Assembly (NCBI GenBank): GCA_016177315.1
Contig: JACOVN010000089.1
Coordinates: forward strand, 1 to 6,644
DNA length: 6,644 nt
Origin: Candidatus Woesearchaeota archaeon
Lineage (GTDB): Archaea; Nanobdellota; Nanobdellia; Woesearchaeales; UBA12501
Direction: 5' to 3'
Shown: in pieces, positions 1-5,762 of the stretch
Numbering within the stretch: the first letter of the stretch is position 1
Layout: the number at the start of each line of letters is the position of its first letter
The notes under the pieces: model-generated
Told to the model about the DNA's origin: nothing
The model's database searches: none
The model's input: only the letters and a program-made list of their open reading frames with translations
Made by a program: the position numbers and the translations under genes

Positions 1-362
1 GGTGGAGGCATAGAAGGGTCGAGTTCTCTTTCCTTTGGGTGATAATCACTGCCCCGCACGAGCTCATGGGTTTTTCCAATCAAACCTTTCTCGTATAGGC
101 TTTTCGCCTTTGAAGTGGAGATGTATCCCTCTTCCCCTAATAACTCTTTCGATCCCCAATATCGTATAACCGAAGTACCTTGTTCTAGTTTTTCAGCATG
201 TTTCGGTTTTCTGACATGGAGTTCTATCCATTTCCCTTCTTCAACTAATCTATTCACCTCCAGATACAATTCAACAGCCTCTTCGAGTGGAATTCCCTGT
301 TCTACGGCCTTTCGGATACTTTCACTTTCAGCAAGAATTTTCTGTAAATTCCTCTTTTCCAT
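1..362 (-). CDS. Hypothetical protein, N-terminal part (runs off left edge)
   Basis: Reading leftward from an ATG at 362-360 gives 120 codons without a stop, so the gene is cut by the window edge and only its N-terminus is visible. I do not recognise the family. The first half is a charged, probably helical segment (starts MEKRNLQKILAESESIRKAV) with a Glu/Lys-rich amphipathic pattern to about residue 45. The rest is mixed, with Trp, Tyr and Gly (RYWGSKELLGEEGY around 66-80) and looks like a small folded domain followed by a Pro-rich stretch at the cut. There is no signal peptide or membrane segment. The ATG was chosen because a TATA-like box lies about 27 bases upstream, which would place the transcript start at or next to the A of the ATG, and no Shine-Dalgarno site is visible. 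It is therefore probably transcribed separately from the operon to its right. Confidence 0.75.
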   Translation of the reverse strand, partial: MEKRNLQKILAESESIRKAVEQGIPLEEAVELYLEVNRLVEEGKWIELHVRKPKHAEKLEQGTSVIRYWGSKELLGEEGYISTSKAKSLYEKGLIGKTHELVRGSDYHPKERELDPSMPP

Positions 363-405
363 TCTTGGATGAGTCGCCACTGTATATTTAAATATATCTT
401 TAACT
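363..405. other. Short AT-rich intergenic region
   Basis: This holds the TATA-like palindrome (383-396) and BRE-like flank for the leftward gene. No run of T that would serve as an archaeal terminator for the operon is seen on the minus strand here, so read-through from the operon into the left gene is possible. Confidence 0.5.
383..396 (-). promoter_or_regulatory. TATA-like archaeal promoter for the gene starting at 362
   Basis: The 14 bases TATATTTAAATATA form a perfect palindrome. On the minus strand they are preceded by GTTAAAG, a purine/A-rich stretch that fits a BRE. The centre is about 27-28 bases before the ATG at 362, matching the usual archaeal TATA-to-start-site spacing and implying a leaderless transcript. 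Because the element is symmetric it does not itself set the direction. The flanking BRE-like sequence and the open frame on the left favour leftward transcription. It lies just past the stop of the putative 41-residue ORF. Confidence 0.55.
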
Positions 406-531
406 CTATCTATTGGCCGCAATGAGTTTCAGCGCCTCTTTTCTCACCCCCTGGCAGAATTTTGTCTTGGCAAGTTCTGTTAGCCTGAAATCATTCTGGG
501 TGATTATGCTCTTTTGCTTTCGTATTCGCAT
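406..531 (-). CDS. Possible small basic protein, 41 residues
   Basis: An ATG at 531-529 opens a 41-codon frame ending in TAG at 408-406. It overlaps the last 28 bases of the oxidoreductase gene in a different frame and fills most of the gap before the next promoter. The product starts MRIRKQKSII and continues with a Lys/Arg-rich, probably amphipathic helical half (ELAKTKFCQGVRKEALKLIA). It has one Cys and no membrane segment. The composition looks protein-like rather than random, and the stop falls just before the TATA-like box, so a coupled small gene at the operon's end is plausible. Against it, no good Shine-Dalgarno site precedes the ATG, the frame is short, and I recognise no family. It could equally be a chance frame or a remnant. 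Confidence 0.35.
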   Translation of the reverse strand: MRIRKQKSIITQNDFRLTELAKTKFCQGVRKEALKLIAANR

Positions 532-2114
532 GCCCGCAGCACAATGCTCAAAAGCTGGTCATGCAGTCTATGCATAACGCCGGGAATCACCACGGCATTT
601 GGATTTTCTGGAGATTCTAGCACTGGGCCTTGGCCAAAATACCCTGCATGCACTCTTTTTCTACCTTTGGCACCCAGTTCAGCTTGGAACTCTCCATCAT
701 AATCATAGCATGCTGCTCCCGTTTCTTCATCGGCCATGACGCCCATACTCATTAACTCCTCCCTGCTATGCCCATAGCCGATCAACGTGTACAGCACATC
801 ACACCGTAATTCTAGCGGTTCGGCATTATGCCTCTGCATCCTCATCCATTTTCCTTTTTTGTCCCAATGGCGGACATCAGCAATAATTCTTCCTGCATTC
901 AAGGCTTCAAAATATGCCTCTCGGGTATCTTCCAAATCTCCAGAATAGTCAACAAGGTTTGGTATGGTGAGGTCTCGAAACACCTGGAATTCTCTCCCGC
1001 GCGCAAGGACAACATCCCCCGGAAACTGCACGGATTCCTGAGGGTAATGGGTTAAAACTCTGTAGTCTACATCATAGCCATTCTCCATGAGCTGATGGAA
1101 CTGTACCAGCATTTCTGCAGTGCTATTCCCCAAACCAATGAGAACAACGTGCTTTCCATGGTATTTCTTTGCTTCTTTTCCGCCTAAAATCTGCTGCCAC
1201 CGGTATCCTGCTTGGCCGTTGGTAGCAGAGGCAGTCATCCATCCTTCCCGGGAAATGGATTTTGGTTTTCCAAGGCCGATAGCATTAATCACGATGGGTG
1301 CTGTGATTGTGTGTTCTTTGCCGTTAGCAGTGTAGTGCACTTTTGTTGCCAAATCTCCTGGCTCCACTCGGGTTACACAGCCCTTTCTCGGATTAGGCAA
1401 TGGAATGGGATAGGCATGCTGCAGTTCGAAGATGAAATCTGCAATTTCTTCCCCCGGCCCTGGAGCGGTATCAAGTTTTGACTTTAGAAATCTCAAATCC
1501 TTTGGATTATTTCTCGTACCTTCTGCCACCATATCATAATTCCATATGCCACCAAATTTTCCCTCCTTATCAACGACTGTTATTGCACGAGCATCCCATC
1601 CCAGTTCCACTAAGGCACGGTACACCATCAATCCGCTCACTCCGCCGCCGATAATAACTACCGGCGTACGATCGATTCTTGGGGTAAGTTTTGAGAGTGG
1701 GGTGTGGGGCGCTGTAAACTGCGTCGTTGCTCCCTCTCCTGTCAGACTCCGGAGTTCTTCTTCTCGCAGAGTCCGATAGAATGGCGAATGCTTTATGCAG
1801 GCATCAATCTGCGCATTCTGCTCTGGAGCACCAATATACGCTGTTGCTGAGCGATCAGGCTCTATTTTCCCAGGCATGAATGCTCTTCTTACCTCGCTTT
1901 CGAAATGCCGATTGCGTTGTCCATTCGGTTGAATTCTTAGAAGCATTTCTGCCACAAACCCCGGAAATGCACTTTGCTCTGCCAAATTCTTCAACACAGC
2001 ACGATCGAAACCCTTTTGCTCCATGGCTTCTCTTAATCGAGCAGCAACCAGATTCTGCTCTGAATCCAATCCATGCGTTTTAAGTGCCCCAATATGGGTT
2101 GGTTTCTTAGCCAT
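504..2114 (-). CDS. FAD/NAD(P)H-dependent oxidoreductase, flavin-monooxygenase-like
   Basis: A two-Rossmann flavoprotein of 536 residues from the ATG at 2114. Residues 1 to about 148 are an extra N-terminal region without a recognised domain. The FAD fold starts at PVVIIGGGVSGL (GGGVSG at 156-161), then an acidic VVDKE strand end and GGIWNYD (188-194), the GGxW signature of flavin monooxygenases. The second nucleotide-binding fold is HVVLIGLGNSTAEM (GLGNST at 327-332), expected to bind NAD(P)H. A C-terminal FAD-side motif, DVLYTLIGYGHS, ends near 450. The FMO fingerprint FxGxxxHS, normally just before the second Rossmann, is not evident, so oxygenase activity is not assured; a reductase or dehydrogenase is possible. 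No signal peptide is visible, so it is probably cytosolic. A GTG at 2132 would add six residues, but the ATG is preferred because AAGGGAG lies 8 bases before it. It is the last large gene of the operon. Confidence 0.85.
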   Translation of the reverse strand: MAKKPTHIGALKTHGLDSEQNLVAARLREAMEQKGFDRAVLKNLAEQSAFPGFVAEMLLRIQPNGQRNRHFESEVRRAFMPGKIEPDRSATAYIGAPEQNAQIDACIKHSPFYRTLREEELRSLTGEGATTQFTAPHTPLSKLTPRIDRTPVVIIGGGVSGLMVYRALVELGWDARAITVVDKEGKFGGIWNYDMVAEGTRNNPKDLRFLKSKLDTAPGPGEEIADFIFELQHAYPIPLPNPRKGCVTRVEPGDLATKVHYTANGKEHTITAPIVINAIGLGKPKSISREGWMTASATNGQAGYRWQQILGGKEAKKYHGKHVVLIGLGNSTAEMLVQFHQLMENGYDVDYRVLTHYPQESVQFPGDVVLARGREFQVFRDLTIPNLVDYSGDLEDTREAYFEALNAGRIIADVRHWDKKGKWMRMQRHNAEPLELRCDVLYTLIGYGHSREELMSMGVMADEETGAACYDYDGEFQAELGAKGRKRVHAGYFGQGPVLESPENPNAVVIPGVMHRLHDQLLSIVLRACEYESKRA

Positions 2115-2122
2115 TGGCAATA

Positions 2123-2129
2123 CTCCCTT
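2123..2129 (-). promoter_or_regulatory. Ribosome binding site of the oxidoreductase gene
   Basis: AAGGGAG on the minus strand lies 8 bases before the ATG at 2114, right at the stop codon of the upstream gene (TGA at 2131-2129). Its position rules in favour of the ATG over the GTG at 2132, which would place this site inside the coding sequence. Translation is probably coupled to the upstream gene. Confidence 0.65.
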
Positions 2130-5029
2130 CACTGGAACAGTCCAGCAGCCTCCAAATCAGCAGTCTGTTTGGCATGTTGAGTAAAGAGTCCTCGAATATT
2201 CTCTGGTGTATAACCCAAAGACTGCAATTCCATAATGCCGCGTTGCGCCAAGGTAAGCCTTCTTTCCCGCACTGCTGCAAGATCTCCCTCTAATCGCGAG
2301 ACAATGCCATTAAGGGTTGGCATAAGCCTGGCCTTCTCTGCTTCTATTTTCGCCTTCTCCTCGTTATCCGGCTGGATGAGGAGGAGTTCATGCAGATAAA
2401 ATTGTACATACCCTTGTTTTACACTTCTTCCTAGTAGCCAGTCACGTGTCCAGGTATGTTTTTCCTTCTTCTCAAATTGCACTATCGCAGTATGCCCATA
2501 ACCACCATTGCCTAAATTTTCCACTATCGTTCCCCTGCTTCCAATCGGGACATTTTCTTTTCGCTCTGCTAAATACTGCTTGTTCCAGCCTTTTTCTTCT
2601 TCGTGATTCACCACTTCCACCTCAGCCCCAACCTCTATCTTGTCTGCAAACTTGAAATCGTAGGCTGGCTGCAGTGGCGCCATATCTTGCAGGTTTACCC
2701 TTTTCTGATCTCCACAATCCAGCGGTTCACCGTAATAATGGCCTGTCCATACCCTTACGACACGGACGAGCGTTCCCCGCGGGAATGCAACATCTGTTTT
2801 TACGATAGCGAGCTGCCCTTCCTCTGCTCTTCCTTCTCCGGGCGCTACACGCCTGCCACGCAAAACGCGATCTGCCAATCCTTCCCTGAACCGCTTATAT
2901 GGTTGCTCATTCCTTACATCATCATCATCAATGATGATGCCTAATTCATCCTGAATTCTTTGAGCAATCTGATTTCCTAATGCCTGATAATCTCCCTTCC
3001 AAACCAATTCATTCAAAGCATCAAAGAGCGTTGGTTTTAGTTTGTAAAAGTTCTCTCCTGCATCGCCAAACTGCTCTTTCATAATAAAGCGAATGATGCC
3101 TTCTGACAATCCAAGCTCAGTTAATCGTTGAACAGTGCTCTGAATAATGCTCTCTCGCTCTTGCAGATGCTGCCGGTATTCTTTTTCCGCATCCTCTATG
3201 ATTGCAGGCAATGCTTGCTCCACTCTTTCCTTGAGTGCAGCAACCTCCTTATGCTTCTCTTTGAATTCCTCTACTTGTTTTTTCCATGCTGCTTCCTTCT
3301 CCTTCCACCGCTGGGGAATCTTAGCAAACTCCAAATCCTTCTGATTGTACCAGTCCTCCCAGAGGAGGAACTTCACGAAGTGGGATTCTTTTCCCTGCTC
3401 TGGGTTGTACTGCACTACTTCTCCTATCCCTTCTGCTTCCCCAAAGCGCTCGCTTCCCTCCTTTATCCTGACTCTGTCGCCAGCATCGAAGACAGGCTCT
3501 TCTCTCTGCAATGCTTGTTCAAGCGGAGACACATTGGTGTCAAGATTCGCAAATATGCCTACTTTTTTTACGTGTCTCTTCTCAATACGATACATGCATG
3601 GAGTATCATGTGTCTTACCGGTAACACGACGGAACTCTATATTCACATTATCTTCGCCTAATTCTCGCACATACCCCCAGCTTCCTTCATCAGTAATGCC
3701 GTACGTTCCTCTTACTACAACCTCAACTTTATCTCCAACCTTCATCTCCTCATCCGTCAGATGGTGCGGGAGCACCCTCTTCACCTTTGCTAATTCTGCC
3801 TTATCGAAGCCATAATGCCCCCCCTTTCCTACTGCTTCGAAATGCCCACATTCCATCCTTCTAAGCATGGTGTGCAGTGGCAGTTCATCAAGCATGGGAC
3901 CGTCCTTATATCTTCCTTCTCCCAATGCTTTAACTGTGACGGCAAGATCTCCCTTTTGGAAAGTCTTCTCTTCTTCATCGATTTTCCAGCCTTGCAGTAC
4001 CGTCTGTACTAAGCCGTTTTTGAGCTGTTCATACTCCTTTCGTTGCTGCACATTCTGCGGCGCTTCGACAAAGATGCCAAATTCCTGCTGTATCCTTTGC
4101 ACAAGCTCTGCCGCAAGTACAGAATACGTTTCTTTCCCTTCATATTTCCGGAATACTTCTCCCTGCCTTCTCATTTCTTCCATCGCATCCTTTCTTGCCG
4201 CGACGATGTGGTGGTACCATCGGACAGCATCCTGCAATGTTTGCGGTTTTCCATGGATGGGGAACTCCTGGAGAAGCCACGATTCTCCATTTCTTCCATT
4301 AGTTGTGAGGAGGGCATAGAGCAGAGCTTCTTTTTGGGCCAGCTCACCTTGGAGAATATCCTTTCTTACCGCTGCTCTGGCATCCGCATCTGGCATTGCT
4401 TCCATTACCATACTGAGAAAAACAAGGTTCCTCAGTTCCTCAACAGTTCTCACAGCAGTGAGTTCTTCTGTAAAACCCGCGAGGTGCGGCATGAGGTATT
4501 TCGCTGCTGCGAGGATGCCAGCATCAAAACCGATGAATTGCTCTACCGGATCCTGATACTGGAGCAGCGCTGTTGCAGGCTCTTTCCTTTTCCTGTCGGC
4601 AGGCAAGGGTTTGGGTGGGGCATGCCTCACTACATCCTCTACCTGCTTCTCTAAGAACGCGCTCAATTTCCTTATCCTCTCTTCCATGCTCCCGAGTTGA
4701 TAGGCTTCTGGTGTTAAGCCCAATTCCTGCACGACCGCTGCAAAAGCAGCCTGGTGAACAGGTTTCCCGTCGCGCAGAAGCATCTCTGCAGCCCGTTTCC
4801 TATCCTTTCTATCTTTTGCTAAATAGCTTGTTGCTATACCCTCAGCATACTGCAATTCAGAAATAGCAGGAAGGTCTTGCTGTCCTGCCTGCTGCAAAAT
4901 CGAAGCAAGGTGCAGCACGGGATCAAACTCTGGAACAGGAACTGCAATATGTTCTCGTGTTGCAGCGCGTTCCTCTTCTGCTTCTTCGAGCAGTCCCATC
5001 AAATCCGTTTCTTTGTCCTTTTCTGCCAT
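2129..5029 (-). CDS. Large multi-domain protein with duplicated SH3/KOW-like modules, unknown function
   Basis: This 966-residue protein belongs to no family I can name. It starts with an acidic, charged N-terminus. A largely helical region follows to about 300. A first repeat unit (about 302-491) holds a helix pair with QRIQQEFGI and GLVQTVLQG, then beta-rich SH3/KOW-like modules (for example GDKVEVVVRGTYGITDEGSW at 432-451). A further SH3-like module starts GDRVRIKEGSE (517-570). A Lys/Glu coiled coil spans about 574-640. A second repeat unit (about 681-887) holds QRIQDELGI and GLADRVLRG, then GAEVEVVNHEEEKG and SRGTIVENLGNGG. A helical tail completes it. The SH3-like parts loosely recall MIB/HERC2 or KOW beta-barrels, which bind peptides or nucleic acids, so a scaffold or recognition role is inferred. 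There is no catalytic motif, signal peptide or membrane segment. The ATG lies 1 base after the upstream stop. Confidence 0.9.
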   Translation of the reverse strand: MAEKDKETDLMGLLEEAEEERAATREHIAVPVPEFDPVLHLASILQQAGQQDLPAISELQYAEGIATSYLAKDRKDRKRAAEMLLRDGKPVHQAAFAAVVQELGLTPEAYQLGSMEERIRKLSAFLEKQVEDVVRHAPPKPLPADRKRKEPATALLQYQDPVEQFIGFDAGILAAAKYLMPHLAGFTEELTAVRTVEELRNLVFLSMVMEAMPDADARAAVRKDILQGELAQKEALLYALLTTNGRNGESWLLQEFPIHGKPQTLQDAVRWYHHIVAARKDAMEEMRRQGEVFRKYEGKETYSVLAAELVQRIQQEFGIFVEAPQNVQQRKEYEQLKNGLVQTVLQGWKIDEEEKTFQKGDLAVTVKALGEGRYKDGPMLDELPLHTMLRRMECGHFEAVGKGGHYGFDKAELAKVKRVLPHHLTDEEMKVGDKVEVVVRGTYGITDEGSWGYVRELGEDNVNIEFRRVTGKTHDTPCMYRIEKRHVKKVGIFANLDTNVSPLEQALQREEPVFDAGDRVRIKEGSERFGEAEGIGEVVQYNPEQGKESHFVKFLLWEDWYNQKDLEFAKIPQRWKEKEAAWKKQVEEFKEKHKEVAALKERVEQALPAIIEDAEKEYRQHLQERESIIQSTVQRLTELGLSEGIIRFIMKEQFGDAGENFYKLKPTLFDALNELVWKGDYQALGNQIAQRIQDELGIIIDDDDVRNEQPYKRFREGLADRVLRGRRVAPGEGRAEEGQLAIVKTDVAFPRGTLVRVVRVWTGHYYGEPLDCGDQKRVNLQDMAPLQPAYDFKFADKIEVGAEVEVVNHEEEKGWNKQYLAERKENVPIGSRGTIVENLGNGGYGHTAIVQFEKKEKHTWTRDWLLGRSVKQGYVQFYLHELLLIQPDNEEKAKIEAEKARLMPTLNGIVSRLEGDLAAVRERRLTLAQRGIMELQSLGYTPENIRGLFTQHAKQTADLEAAGLFQ
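2369..2989 (-). repeat. Second copy of the internal protein repeat (residues ~681-887)
   Basis: Protein-level repeat within the 966-residue gene. It aligns with residues ~302-491 through YxxLxxxIxQRIQxExGI, then a Tyr-containing helix, GLxxxVLxG, about a dozen residues, GxLAxV, and later a GxxVEVV strand that begins an SH3-like module. The residue match is strongest in the first 75 residues and fades in the beta modules. It is a divergent, old duplication rather than a DNA repeat. Confidence 0.6.
3557..4126 (-). repeat. First copy of the internal protein repeat (residues ~302-491)
   Basis: Partner of the repeat at residues ~681-887 in the same protein. Matching landmarks are LVQRIQQEFGIFVE versus IAQRIQDELGIIID, GLVQTVLQG versus GLADRVLRG, KGDLAVTV versus EGQLAIVK, and VGDKVEVV versus VGAEVEVV, in the same order and with similar spacing. 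The end of the repeat is approximate, placed at the RHVKKV strand. Confidence 0.6.
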
Positions 5030-5030
5030 G

Positions 5031-5762
5031 TTAACTCTTCCTGAAAAATCGGAGGATTTCCTCTATTTTCCTCTCGCCAGCTTTTCTCCGGGTAATTCCA
5101 ACAATATCGGGCTCTTGATAGACAATGCCACTCCCGACAACTTTCTCACCAGCAGCTATCTGGTAGAGTACCCTTCTTTTCCTATCTTCCAAAGGAATAA
5201 CCACGACACTAAACTCTCCTCTTCGTGTGTCCACGCTAAGGAATGCAAGTTCTGGAATTTCTACTTCATCCAGCACATCATTCACCACTACTCTACCGCT
5301 TCTCAGGTATTCCTTTTCTACGCTCAACTCTCTGAATGTTTCCCGGAGTTTCTCTTCCAGCAGCTGATCATAGGGAGCAACCTTTTCTGAGCGTTTCACC
5401 CAATCATCGCCAGCAGGATCAAAGGCATAGGCATGGACATTAACCGCTTTTCCGCCAAGGTAAAAAACGCCCCCGCGTTCCTCCTTGCTCAGCATTGGTT
5501 CCTCTGCATACGTTCTTTGTGCAGGTTTTGTTTCCCCACCAAATGCCTGTCTCTCTATGGCGACAAGAGCTTCCAATATTTCCCTGTTCTTCCTTTCTTT
5601 CTTTTCTTGCTCTGTCAGTTCTGGCTCTCTCCGCATAAATGCAGAGAAATCCCATCCTTTTGTCCCATCACGGATTTTACGCCTAGGTTGCTCTGCGGGA
5701 GTTTGATAGGGCTTTTCCTTTCCTCCCTTCTCTTTATCCTTCTTCTTTCCCTCATCTGCCAT
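5031..5762 (-). CDS. Cysteine-free hypothetical protein linked to E1, 243 residues
   Basis: I do not recognise this family. Residues 1-50 are Lys/Glu/Pro-rich and probably disordered (MADEGKKKDKEKGGKEK). A helix of about residues 50-72 follows (EKKERKNREILEALVAIERQ). From about 98 comes a compact alpha/beta domain: strands around YLGGKAVNVHAYAF (101-114), a helix LLEEKLRETFREL (134-146), then strands GRVVVND (156-162), PELAFLSVD (170-178), EFSVVVIPL (183-191) and RVLYQIAAG (197-205), with a closing helix RKIEEILRFFRK. The protein has no Cys, so it cannot be a thioester-forming E2, and it has no JAB metal motif. It does not end in Gly-Gly, so it is not an obvious ubiquitin-like substrate in mature form. 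The ATG overlaps the end of the E1 gene by 11 bases and follows AAGGAGG at 6 bases spacing. The tight coupling suggests a partner or substrate of the E1. Confidence 0.9.
   Translation of the reverse strand: MADEGKKKDKEKGGKEKPYQTPAEQPRRKIRDGTKGWDFSAFMRREPELTEQEKKERKNREILEALVAIERQAFGGETKPAQRTYAEEPMLSKEERGGVFYLGGKAVNVHAYAFDPAGDDWVKRSEKVAPYDQLLEEKLRETFRELSVEKEYLRSGRVVVNDVLDEVEIPELAFLSVDTRRGEFSVVVIPLEDRKRRVLYQIAAGEKVVGSGIVYQEPDIVGITRRKAGERKIEEILRFFRKS

Noticed and set aside
115..372. Plus-strand open frame of 85 codons
   Set aside because: It is antisense to the left-edge gene, and its Ser/Phe-rich product is the shadow of that Glu/Lys-rich protein. The minus-strand frame has a promoter at the right distance.
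363..503. A terminator after the operon
   Set aside because: There is no stem-loop with a T run and no plain T run on the minus strand in this gap.
2115..2132. GTG at 2132 as the start of the oxidoreductase
   Set aside because: It overlaps the upstream stop (GTGA) and is possible, but the AAGGGAG at 2123-2129 would then be inside the gene and is well placed for the ATG at 2114.
4043..4654. Plus-strand open frame of 203 codons, and another of 177 codons at 3128-3661
   Set aside because: Both lie antisense within the 966-residue gene and have Cys/Phe/Ser-rich compositions typical of frames opposite a Glu/Lys-rich gene. No ribosome site or family resemblance is seen.
5440..5655. Minus-strand frame of 71 codons
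   Set aside because: It lies wholly inside the 243-residue gene in another frame and has no start signal of its own.
5031..5762. An E2-like or JAB-like identity for the 243-residue protein, suggested by its place beside an E1
   Set aside because: The protein contains no cysteine and no His-x-His/Asp metal motif, so neither catalytic role fits.
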